A DNA stretch of 64,000 nt from Flagellimonas oceanensis (GTDB taxonomy: Bacteria > Bacteroidota > Bacteroidia > Flavobacteriales > Flavobacteriaceae): NCBI RefSeq assembly GCF_003992595.1, contig NZ_RZNA01000047.1, forward strand, positions 62,001 to 126,000, given 5' to 3'. The first letter of the stretch is position 1; the number at the start of each line of letters is the position of its first letter. Below the pieces are notes generated by a model. It worked only from the letters and a program-made list of their open reading frames with translations. It ran no database searches and was not told the DNA's origin. The position numbers and the translations under genes are program-made. This document shows, piece after piece, positions 55,211 to 63,242 of the stretch.

Positions 55211-57184
55211 TTGATTTCGAAAACCACCATAGACCAAGTATATGAAACCGCCCGATTGGAAGAGGTTATCGGTGATTTTGTGCAATTGAAGAAATCAGGG
55301 TCCAATTTTAAGGGGTTGAGTCCCTTTACCGATGAGCGTACCCCCAGTTTCATGGTTTCCCCTGTAAAGCAGATATGGAAGGACTTCAGTAGCGGAAAAG
55401 GAGGTAATGTGGTGGCTTTTTTGATGGAGCACGAACATTTTACGTATCCCGAGGCCATAAAATACCTGGCGAAAAAATACAATATTGAAGTAGAGGAGAC
55501 CGAACAGACCGATGAGCAGAAGGAACAGGCCAATGAGCGGGAGAGCATGTATCTGGTATCAGAGTATGCACAAAAATACTTTACCGAGACCCTTTGGGAG
55601 TCTGAACCGGGCAAAGCCATTGGACTGACCTATTTCAAGGAGCGTGGCTTTACCGACGAGACCATCAAGAAGTTTGGTTTGGGCTATAGTTTGGACGAGT
55701 GGGAGGCTTTTACCAAAACCGCTTTGGAAAAAGGTTACCAATTGGAGTTTTTGGAAAAAACGGGTCTGACCATTGTTAAGGAGCAAGCTGGAGGGGAAAG
55801 CAGAAGGTTTGACAGGTTCAAGGGTCGTGTCATGTTCCCCATACACTCCATGAGCGGTCGAGTACTGGGGTTTGGTGGCCGTATTTTGACCAATGATAAA
55901 AAAGCCGCGAAATACCTGAACTCGCCCGAAAGCGAAATCTATCATAAGAGCAAGGTGCTGTATGGGATTTACTATGCCAAGCAGGCCATAGCCAAGGAAG
56001 ATAACTGCTTTTTGGTGGAAGGATACACCGATGTCATTCAAATGTATCAGCGAGGGGTTGAGAATGTGGTATCCTCTAGTGGAACGGCATTGACCCCTGA
56101 GCAGATTCGACTTATCAATAGACTGACCAAGAATATTACGGTTCTGTTTGATGGTGATGCAGCGGGATTGCGTGCGTCTTTGCGGGGTATTGACCTTATT
56201 CTGGAACAAGGAATGAACGTGAAGGTCTGTACCTTTCCAGAAGGAGAGGACCCTGATAGTTTTGCCAAAAACAATACTTACGAGGATTTGGTGCAGTACT
56301 TGGATGAAAATGCCAAGGACTTCATTCAGTTCAAGACTTCTTTGTTGGCGGAGGAAGCTGCCAACGACCCTATAAAACGAGCCGATACGGTACGGGATAT
56401 TGTCAACAGTATCAGCAAGATTCCAGATCGCATCCGACAGGAAATTTATGTGCAGGAATGTGCAAAGATCATGCAGATCTCTGAGGATGTACTTTATAAC
56501 ACCCTAGCGCAGATTGATAAAAAACATCAAACGGATGCTTCCAAAAAAGTAAAGAAAGAACAGAAGGCCTTTGAAGTTGTAAAGAACGATGCTGTAGTTG
56601 AGAAGGTAGATGTGCAGTATGAGTTGGAACGAAAGATCATAGAGGTGCTGTTGCTGTACGGAAACCAAAAGCAGGAATTCGAAGATTTGGTGCTCAAGGA
56701 GAACGATGAGGGTGAATTGGTATTGGAACCTGAGGTTTCGGAGGCAAAGGTGTATGAAAAGGTCTATTTAGATCTTCAGGAAGATGAAATTGAGCTGACC
56801 AACGAGCAGTTCAAAACGATTTATTATAAATTGATTGAGAAGCTGAATGAGGATACGGATTTTTCAATCAATACCTTTTTGTCGGATTTAGATCAGGATA
56901 CCGTATCGCAGGTATCTTCCATTTTGATGGAGGAAGAGCAGTATGTGTTGCACGATTGGGAACGACGTGACATTTATCCGAAAGAGAAGCAGATTGGTGT
57001 TGCCCAATTGGTGGGAGAGACCATCCTTACCCTTCGCTGTAACTTGATCAAGAACCGTATCGAAAAATTAAAGGAGAGAACCCAGGATAGCCAAGGAGAC
57101 CACACGGAGGTCTTGGAAGAAATCATGAATTACCTTCAGCTCAACAAACTGTTGAACGCTAAATTGAACCGCGTACTATCCTAA
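55211..57184 (+). CDS. dnaG: DNA primase
   Basis: A 657-residue primase that makes RNA primers for replication. The N-terminal CHC2-like zinc domain is present (FKGLSPFTDERTPSF; WKDFSSGKGGNVVAFLM) but its four metal ligands are replaced: no Cys or His is found where CPFH...CxGC would be. The core and TOPRIM domains are normal (CFLVEGYTDVIQMYQ; ITVLFDGDAAGLRAS). The C-terminal part is long and helical, for the helicase contact. The start is TTG at 55211. Confidence 0.95.
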   Translation: MISKTTIDQVYETARLEEVIGDFVQLKKSGSNFKGLSPFTDERTPSFMVSPVKQIWKDFSSGKGGNVVAFLMEHEHFTYPEAIKYLAKKYNIEVEETEQTDEQKEQANERESMYLVSEYAQKYFTETLWESEPGKAIGLTYFKERGFTDETIKKFGLGYSLDEWEAFTKTALEKGYQLEFLEKTGLTIVKEQAGGESRRFDRFKGRVMFPIHSMSGRVLGFGGRILTNDKKAAKYLNSPESEIYHKSKVLYGIYYAKQAIAKEDNCFLVEGYTDVIQMYQRGVENVVSSSGTALTPEQIRLINRLTKNITVLFDGDAAGLRASLRGIDLILEQGMNVKVCTFPEGEDPDSFAKNNTYEDLVQYLDENAKDFIQFKTSLLAEEAANDPIKRADTVRDIVNSISKIPDRIRQEIYVQECAKIMQISEDVLYNTLAQIDKKHQTDASKKVKKEQKAFEVVKNDAVVEKVDVQYELERKIIEVLLLYGNQKQEFEDLVLKENDEGELVLEPEVSEAKVYEKVYLDLQEDEIELTNEQFKTIYYKLIEKLNEDTDFSINTFLSDLDQDTVSQVSSILMEEEQYVLHDWERRDIYPKEKQIGVAQLVGETILTLRCNLIKNRIEKLKERTQDSQGDHTEVLEEIMNYLQLNKLLNAKLNRVLS

Positions 57185-57193
57185 AATATAAAA

Positions 57194-57220
57194 CCCCTTC
57201 CAATGGTTGGTTGAAAGGGG
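57194..57220. terminator. Hairpin between dnaG and the response regulator
   Basis: CCCCTTCCAA and TTGGTTGAAAGGGG form a GC-rich stem between convergent genes. The T-run is poor, so this is only a likely terminator. Confidence 0.5.
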
Positions 57221-57251
57221 CTTCCACAATAGTTGGTTTGGTTGGGTATTC

Positions 57252-57881
57252 CTAATAGAGTTCCAGGGCTTTGGCCTGTTGCAGCAAGTCCACCAAATTA
57301 TCCACGTTCAATTTCTTCATCAAACGGGCTTTGTATGTACTTACTGTTTTTTCGTTGAGATTTAAACCTTCAGCAACTTCCTTGTTTCTTTTTCCGCTTG
57401 CCAATAGTTTAAGTACTTCGACTTCACGGGAAGAGAGTTTTCTAAAGAATCTGCGTGGTTTTTGTGTTCCTTCGTCAAAAGCAAGGCGTTGTGCCAGTTC
57501 ATTGGTAATGAACATGTTTCCTTCACTTACTTTCTTGACCGCGGAAACAATATATTCCAAGTCCGCGGTTTTGGATAAGTACCCAAACGCACCTGCTCGT
57601 ATGGTGCTGAGGGCGTAAACATCTTCGGACTGTCCACTGTACATCAGAGTTTTGATGTCAGGAAATTCCAATTTCATTTTTCTGAGCGTGGCAATTCCAT
57701 TGATTTCTGGAATATCCATCTCTAAAATTACTACATCGGGGGTTACAGTTTTCAATGTATTAAAAAGCTCTTCGGTAGTTGAAACATCAGCAATAACTTC
57801 AATGTCTGAGCTCGATTCAAGTACCTGTCTAATACCAAGCCTAACGATAGGATGGTTGTCAGCAATCAATACTTTTATCAT
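57252..57881 (-). CDS. NarL/LuxR-type response regulator with Glu at the phospho-acceptor site
   Basis: A 209-residue regulator. The receiver domain is residues 1-120 and the LuxR helix-turn-helix is about 145-200 (LSSREVEVLKLLASGKRNKE; KTVSTYKARLMKKLNV). Where receivers have LLD in VxLLDxxMP, this one has VVILEMDIPEING: Glu54 replaces the Asp. YSGQ and YLSKTA keep the Ser/Thr and Lys. Glu often mimics phosphate, so it may be always active or respond to another signal. No histidine kinase is nearby. Confidence 0.93.
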   Translation of the reverse strand: MIKVLIADNHPIVRLGIRQVLESSSDIEVIADVSTTEELFNTLKTVTPDVVILEMDIPEINGIATLRKMKLEFPDIKTLMYSGQSEDVYALSTIRAGAFGYLSKTADLEYIVSAVKKVSEGNMFITNELAQRLAFDEGTQKPRRFFRKLSSREVEVLKLLASGKRNKEVAEGLNLNEKTVSTYKARLMKKLNVDNLVDLLQQAKALELY

Positions 57882-58040
57882 TTGATTCGGTTTAATTTTA
57901 ATTAATGGTTAGCTCTTATATACTATTAAGTATAGCGAGCAAGATAACAATTTAATCATGTAAAACTGTAATTTTTTTCTTAAAACCATAGTTTTTCTGG
58001 GGTTTTTTTCGTCTTAAACTGGGATTTTTCAGACAAACCG

Positions 58041-58829
58041 CTACTTTAACCCACCTGGAATTTCGCAAATAGGTATGGGAACCATCTTATGTTTGTTTGC
58101 AGTATTATACCTTTTATAAATAGTGAATATTTCTTTTTCCCTGCCAGAAAAATCTTCGGCACTCTTACCTTGATCATCCATTTCCATGGCCCATTCCAGT
58201 TCTGGATAAGAAGCACCGATTTGATCTTCATCAGTTCGGCTATCTCCCCAAAGGCCATCGGTCGGAGCGGCTTCCATAATATCTTGGTTTACTCCGAGTT
58301 CAGCGCCCAAAGCATAAACCTCTGTTTTAACCAGGTCCGCAATAGGACTAAGGTCAACACCACCATCTCCATATTTAGTGTAGAACCCAATGCCGAAATC
58401 CTCTACCTTGTTTCCGGTTCCCGCAACCAGATATCCTTTCAGCGCAGCAAAATAGTAAAGGGTGGTCATGCGTAATCTGGCCCTTGTATTAGCGAGCGAC
58501 ATAAAACGTTCTTCTTCATTGTTCACTTTAGGGAAGGCATCCACCAAGCTATCAAAAACTGGGGTTAGGTTTACGGGTTGTCTGGAAACGGCCGGGAAAT
58601 TCTCAATCAACCAATCAATATGCCTGTCGGCTCGGGTCACTTGGTTCTCGCCCTGATGGATGGGCATTTCCAAACATAAAAGGTCCAACCCGGTCTTTGC
58701 GCAGAGTGTCGAGGTCACTGCGGAATCAATTCCGCCCGAAACACCGATCACAAAACCTTTGCATTTTGCATTCTCGGCATACGTTTTTAGCCAATTCACA
58801 ATATGGTCGATTACCTTTTCTGTTTGCAT
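58041..58829 (-). CDS. nadE: NAD synthase, ammonia-dependent
   Basis: A 262-residue enzyme that turns nicotinate-adenine dinucleotide into NAD. FVIGVSGGIDSAVTS is the PP-loop and VAGTGNKVEDFGIGFYTKYGD the substrate loop. It has no N-terminal glutaminase domain, so it should use ammonia directly. It is divergent from gldB, 66 bases apart at the start codons. Confidence 0.95.
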   Translation of the reverse strand: MQTEKVIDHIVNWLKTYAENAKCKGFVIGVSGGIDSAVTSTLCAKTGLDLLCLEMPIHQGENQVTRADRHIDWLIENFPAVSRQPVNLTPVFDSLVDAFPKVNNEEERFMSLANTRARLRMTTLYYFAALKGYLVAGTGNKVEDFGIGFYTKYGDGGVDLSPIADLVKTEVYALGAELGVNQDIMEAAPTDGLWGDSRTDEDQIGASYPELEWAMEMDDQGKSAEDFSGREKEIFTIYKRYNTANKHKMVPIPICEIPGGLK

Positions 58830-58854
58830 ATCTTACTATTTAGATTCTATAAAT

Positions 58855-58862
58855 TACCTTTG
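58855..58862 (+). promoter_or_regulatory. -7 element of the gldB promoter
   Basis: TACCTTTG matches TAnnTTTG perfectly, 33 bases before the chosen ATG. TTTG at 58823-58826 is 28 bases upstream, too far for a normal -33 element. Confidence 0.45.
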
Positions 58863-58895
58863 TGCCCTGTAAATTTAAACCCTGTGCCCTTAAAA

Positions 58896-59885
58896 ATGAA
58901 GTGGTTGTTCAAATACTTTACAATTCCCATGTTCCGAAGTTTTGTTTTGGTAATGATTTTGTTGCTTTCATCTTGTGGGGAAACCGATAAGACCGAAGAG
59001 GAAATAGACAAGGTCGTCGTTGAGTTACAGGTTTCAAGGTTTGATGAGGAATTTGCAAATGCCAATGCAAGTGACATCCCTAATTTAAAGGTAAAATATC
59101 CGTATTTGTTCCCGGAGCAATTTCACGATAGTGTTTGGGTTGCTAAACTTACCGATACGATTCAGGTTGAATTGTCTGATGAAGTTGCTAAGGCTTTTGG
59201 TGATTTTGAAGAGGAATCTGCGGATTTGGAATCCCTCTTCAAACACATTAAATATTATTTTCCAGAGACGCAAATACCCCATGTGGTTACCCTTACTTCG
59301 GATGTTCGATACGAAAGCCGGGTTATTTTAACGGACTCCCTTTTATTGATTGGTCTGGACAATTATTTAGGGCAGGACCATCATTTTTACGAAGGAATCC
59401 AAAGATACATTGCGGCCTCTTTGGACAAAAAGTTTCTGATTTCCGATGTGGCCAGTGCTTTTTCTAAAAAAGTGCTCAATTTTCCGCGTAACCGAACCCT
59501 GCTTTCGCGCATGGTATATTATGGAAAGGAACTTTATTTAAAAGATAGATTGATGCCCTCCGCGACGGATGCCCAGAAAATTGGATATTCCGAAGAAGAG
59601 ATGGAGTGGGCAAAGGCCAATGAAGAACAAATGTGGACGTATTTTGTGGAACGGGAACTACTCTACAGTACGGACACCGGATTGGATAGAAAGTTTTTGG
59701 ACCCAGCGCCTTTTACCAAGTTTGGATTGGAGCTGGACAACGAATCGCCTCCAAGATTAGGAAGATATATGGGATGGCAAATAGTTAGGGCCCTTATGGA
59801 AAAAACGGATATAGGCCTGAAACAATTATTGGAAACCCCCGCGGATGAAATTTTAAAACAATCAAATTACAAACCAAAAAGATAG
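58896..59885 (+). CDS. gldB: Gliding motility lipoprotein
   Basis: A 329-residue lipoprotein needed for gliding and the type IX secretion machinery. MKWLFKYFTIPMFRSFVLVM leads into the lipobox LLSSCGE. Body motifs VSRFDEEFANANASDI, LKVKYPYLFPEQF and GLDNYLGQDHHFY fit GldB. The ATG at 58896 is used, but ATG at 58929 gives a shorter, more usual signal. It is translationally coupled to gldC. Confidence 0.92.
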   Translation: MKWLFKYFTIPMFRSFVLVMILLLSSCGETDKTEEEIDKVVVELQVSRFDEEFANANASDIPNLKVKYPYLFPEQFHDSVWVAKLTDTIQVELSDEVAKAFGDFEEESADLESLFKHIKYYFPETQIPHVVTLTSDVRYESRVILTDSLLLIGLDNYLGQDHHFYEGIQRYIAASLDKKFLISDVASAFSKKVLNFPRNRTLLSRMVYYGKELYLKDRLMPSATDAQKIGYSEEEMEWAKANEEQMWTYFVERELLYSTDTGLDRKFLDPAPFTKFGLELDNESPPRLGRYMGWQIVRALMEKTDIGLKQLLETPADEILKQSNYKPKR

Positions 59886-60221
59886 ATGGCAGTAGAACAC
59901 ACTTCGGAGATAACCTTAACGGTTGGATTGGATGAGAACCGAGTGCCCGAGGAATTGAAATGGTCGGCACAGGACGGTGGTATTAATGAAGAAGAGGCCA
60001 AGGCCATGATGCTTTCCGTTTGGGACAGCAAAAACCAAGAGTCCTTGAAAATAGATCTTTGGACAAAGGACATGCCCGTGGATGAGATGAAGGTGTTTTT
60101 TCACCAGACCTTGGTAACTATGGCGGATACTTTTTTCAAAGCGACCCAAGATGAGAAAATGACGGCCACGATGAAAGATTTTTGTGAATACTTCGCAGAA
60201 AAGTTGGAATTGAAGAAATAG
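59886..60221 (+). CDS. gldC: Gliding motility protein
   Basis: A 111-residue cytosolic protein starting right after the gldB stop (AVEHTSEITLTVGLDENRVP), which is the typical GldC layout. It has no signal peptide. Its role in gliding is poorly known. A strong terminator follows. Confidence 0.93.
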   Translation: MAVEHTSEITLTVGLDENRVPEELKWSAQDGGINEEEAKAMMLSVWDSKNQESLKIDLWTKDMPVDEMKVFFHQTLVTMADTFFKATQDEKMTATMKDFCEYFAEKLELKK

Positions 60222-60256
60222 CATTGGCTTAAGAAGCACGTTTAGAAAACAGGAAG

Positions 60257-60286
60257 AAAAAAAAGCCCCATTTTGGGGCTTTTTTA
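60257..60286. terminator. Bidirectional terminator after gldC
   Basis: AGCCCC-ATTTT-GGGGCT with an A-run before and a T-run after stands between gldC and the pirin gene on the other strand. Confidence 0.92.
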
Positions 60287-60302
60287 TATTAAATAAGTGG
60301 AA

Positions 60303-61034
60303 TTAATTATTGTCCGATGCTATCAAGCTCATAGGAACTTCCATCAACAATACTCTACTGTCGCTTGTTGCTTTAAAATTGAAGGAATCGGTTTCCCAAA
60401 CACCAAAACCGTCTCTTTTTTCCAGTCTTTGGCCATTAATCTCCACTTCTCCCTCCAAAACAAATGCGTAAACACCATTGCCCTCCTTTTTAATCTGATA
60501 GGAATCCGAGGCGCCCGCTTTAAATTTCCCCAAATGGAACCAAGCATCTTGATGCACCCAAACCCCATCATCATCAGGATTAGGCGAAAGTACTTGGTAA
60601 AAGGCGTTTTGTTTTTCAATGTCCCGAATGGAAATCTGATCATATCTGGGTTCCACGTTGCGTTTGTTCGGGAAAACCCATATCTGTAAAAACTTGACTT
60701 CCTGGTCGGTGTTTTTGTTGTATTCGCTATGTTGAATACCTGTACCGGCACTCATCACCTGTACGTCCCCTTCTTTAATAGTGGTCGTATTGCCCATGCT
60801 GTCCTTATGTTCCAAATCCCCTTCCAAAGGAATGGAGATGATTTCCATATTATCGTGTGGGTGTGTTCCGAATCCTCTGCCAGGTGCTACTTGGTCATCG
60901 TTGAGTACACGCAATACGCCAAAATGCATGCGCTCAGGGTCATGATAGCCTGCAAAACTAAATGTATGATGCGATTTTAACCAGCCATGGTCCGCATATC
61001 CGCGGGTTGCTGCTTTGTGCAATACAGATTTCAT
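60303..61034 (-). CDS. Pirin family protein
   Basis: A 243-residue bicupin. HPHDNMEIISI and AGTGIQHSEYN carry the three His and one Glu that bind the metal in pirin and YhhW, a quercetinase. Its role here is unknown; stress regulation or a small dioxygenase reaction are usual suggestions. Confidence 0.92.
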   Translation of the reverse strand: MKSVLHKAATRGYADHGWLKSHHTFSFAGYHDPERMHFGVLRVLNDDQVAPGRGFGTHPHDNMEIISIPLEGDLEHKDSMGNTTTIKEGDVQVMSAGTGIQHSEYNKNTDQEVKFLQIWVFPNKRNVEPRYDQISIRDIEKQNAFYQVLSPNPDDDGVWVHQDAWFHLGKFKAGASDSYQIKKEGNGVYAFVLEGEVEINGQRLEKRDGFGVWETDSFNFKATSDSRVLLMEVPMSLIASDNN

Positions 61035-61136
61035 TGTATCAATTTTTGATTTATAAAAGCTTTTTTAGGTAGCTGATTAGTCGTAAGGTTCAACCTAATC
61101 TTACCTTGTTTGATTGATGAGGAAAGTAGGGCTTTG

Positions 61137-61754
61137 CTATTGTTTGTTGTTCTGGAAAAACTGTTGGTTGATACCGTCGATGAACTCCAGAAGTTCTTCT
61201 CTTCCCATTCGGTTGGTGGATGAAGTGGTAAAATGTGGAGGTGCTTCCTCCCAAGCGCCTTCCAATAATTTTTGAAGGTAGGCATTTGCTTGTCTCTCTA
61301 TGGCCTTGGGTTTAAGTTTGTCCGCTTTGGTAAAAATGATGGCGAAGGGAACCTGATTGGTGCCCAGCCATTCCATGAATTCCAAGTCCACGGGTTGTGG
61401 TTCGTGGCGGATATCCACCAGAACAAAACCACATACCAGTTGCTTTCTTTTTTGAAAATACTCTGTAATGTATTTCTGAAAGGTTTTTTTATCCTTTTTG
61501 GAAACGCGGGCGTAGCCGTAGCCCGGTAAATCCACCAAAAACCAATTGTTGTTGATTTTAAAATGGTTGATGAGCTGTGTTTTTCCCGGTCTCCCAGAGG
61601 TTTTGGCCAGCGCTTTTCGTTCCACCAGCATATTGATCAAGGATGACTTTCCCACATTGGACCTTCCAATGAAAGCGTATTCAGGTAAGGGCTCATTGGG
61701 ACATTTGGCAACATTGGTGTTGCTCATCACAAATTCTGCTGAGGTAATTTTCAT
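61137..61754 (-). CDS. engB: Ribosome biogenesis GTPase YihA/YsxC
   Basis: A 205-residue TRAFAC GTPase acting in large-subunit assembly. G1 is GRSNVGKSSL, G3 is DLPGYGYA, and G4 is TKADK. It lies 2 bases after an alpha/beta hydrolase gene on the same strand, so they are co-transcribed. Confidence 0.96.
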   Translation of the reverse strand: MKITSAEFVMSNTNVAKCPNEPLPEYAFIGRSNVGKSSLINMLVERKALAKTSGRPGKTQLINHFKINNNWFLVDLPGYGYARVSKKDKKTFQKYITEYFQKRKQLVCGFVLVDIRHEPQPVDLEFMEWLGTNQVPFAIIFTKADKLKPKAIERQANAYLQKLLEGAWEEAPPHFTTSSTNRMGREELLEFIDGINQQFFQNNKQ

Positions 61755-61756
61755 GT

Positions 61757-62521
61757 CTAGAAGTTACGCTTTTTCAACCAAGCTTCCAGAATATGGTTAA
61801 AGTCGTTGGGGTGCTCCATCATTGGGGCGTGGCCACATTTTTCTATCCAATATAAATCGGAATCAGGTAGCAAATCATGGAATTCCTTGGCTACATTGGG
61901 TGGGGTTACTGTATCGTTCTCTCCCCAGATAATACATGTTGGTGTGTTCATGTGGGGCAGGTCTTTGGACATATTGTGGCGAATGGCACTCTTGGCAATG
62001 GCCAATGTCTTGACCAATTTCATTCTGTCGTTTACTGTGGCAAAAACTTCGTCTACGATTGCCTTGGTGGCCACTTTTGGGTCGTAAAATACGTCCTCGG
62101 CCTTCTTTTTAATGAACTCGTAGTCACCACGTTTCGGATATCCATCACCCATGGCGCTCTCATATAAACCGGAACTACCTGTGATTACCAAAGCCTTGAC
62201 CATTTCGGGGAACATTTTCGTGTGCAAAAGTCCGATGTGTCCTCCTAGGGAGTTTCCAAGTAAGATAACATCCTTTAAGCCCTTGTGTTCGATAAATCCT
62301 TCCAAGAACGTGGCAAAGTTTTTTACCGTGGTCTTTAGTAGCGGCATATCGTAAATGGGCAATTCGGGAATCAGTACTTGGTATCCTTTAGGTGGAAAAT
62401 ATTCGGATACCCCTTGGAAGTTACTCAAACCTCCCATCAAACCGTGTAATATAATCATGGGAGTCCCTTCTCCCTTTTCTATATATCGGTATTTGCCATC
62501 CTCGATTAAATGCTCTTCCAT
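61757..62521 (-). CDS. Alpha/beta hydrolase
   Basis: A 254-residue hydrolase with a full triad: Ser in LLGNSLGGHIGL, Asp in WGENDTVTPP, His in CGHAPMMEHP. LHGLMGG is the oxyanion hole. It may act on esters or peptides; the substrate is unknown. It is the first gene of the engB transcript. Confidence 0.92.
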   Translation of the reverse strand: MEEHLIEDGKYRYIEKGEGTPMIILHGLMGGLSNFQGVSEYFPPKGYQVLIPELPIYDMPLLKTTVKNFATFLEGFIEHKGLKDVILLGNSLGGHIGLLHTKMFPEMVKALVITGSSGLYESAMGDGYPKRGDYEFIKKKAEDVFYDPKVATKAIVDEVFATVNDRMKLVKTLAIAKSAIRHNMSKDLPHMNTPTCIIWGENDTVTPPNVAKEFHDLLPDSDLYWIEKCGHAPMMEHPNDFNHILEAWLKKRNF

Positions 62522-62713
62522 CTATAGTCAGTTGGTAGTAAGAGGCGCAAATATAGGAATTTCATACCACAAAGATTTCAGGTTTTGGGATAACTGAGCC
62601 AAGTTTTTTCATTTGAGCCAAATCTAGTCTCATATCGGCACATCGATCGCGAGTTCCACTTTGGGGAACAAACAAGCGGATTTTGTCCAAAAGTGGGGAA
62701 TTTATCAACAAAA

Positions 62714-62757
62714 GTGGTGTTAAGTGGAGAAATGTGGAAATAAAATCTATATATTTG
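62714..62757 (+). promoter_or_regulatory. MraZ operator repeats and -7 element
   Basis: GTGG recurs at 62714, 62724 and 62734, exactly every 10 bases, and also at 62693. This fits MraZ boxes, short G-rich repeats spaced one helical turn apart. TATATTTG at 62750-62757 is a perfect -7 element just downstream, so MraZ would act at its own promoter. Confidence 0.7.
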
Positions 62758-62786
62758 AGTTGTATTAAGTAACCAATTGATTTCTA

Positions 62787-63242
62787 GTGACCCATATCAT
62801 AGGACAACATGATTGCAAAGCGGACTCCAAAGGAAGGGTTTTATTGCCCATTTCTTTGAAGAACCAATTGTTGCCCGTAATCAAGGATGGGTTCGTGATC
62901 AAGCGGTCTGTATTTCAGCAATGCCTGGAATTGTATCCCAAGGCTGAGTTTGATGTGTTGATGCAGAAAGTGATGAAGAAAAGCAAAATCAACCGAAAGT
63001 ACGATGCTTTTGTGAGAAATTTTGTGGCAGGAATGAAGGAGGTCAGCATTGATGGTGACTCGGGGAGATTGCAAATCCCTAAAAACTTGGTGGAGTTTGC
63101 TGGAATTGAAAAAGAAGTGGTTCTGAATGCGGTTTTTGACAAAATCGAGATTTGGAACAAGGATATGTATGAGAAAGTCTTGGCAGAAAGCGAGAAGGAT
63201 TACGCAGACCTCGCCGAGGAGATTTTTGATGACGATGAGTAG
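62787..63242 (+). CDS. mraZ: Transcriptional regulator MraZ
   Basis: A 151-residue DNA-binding protein with two AbrB-like swapped-hairpin domains (IIGQHDCKADSKGRVLLPIS; EVSIDGDSGRLQIPKNLVEF). It heads the division/cell-wall cluster and represses it through the repeats upstream. The start is GTG at 62787. It overlaps rsmH by 8 bases. Confidence 0.95.
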   Translation: MTHIIGQHDCKADSKGRVLLPISLKNQLLPVIKDGFVIKRSVFQQCLELYPKAEFDVLMQKVMKKSKINRKYDAFVRNFVAGMKEVSIDGDSGRLQIPKNLVEFAGIEKEVVLNAVFDKIEIWNKDMYEKVLAESEKDYADLAEEIFDDDE

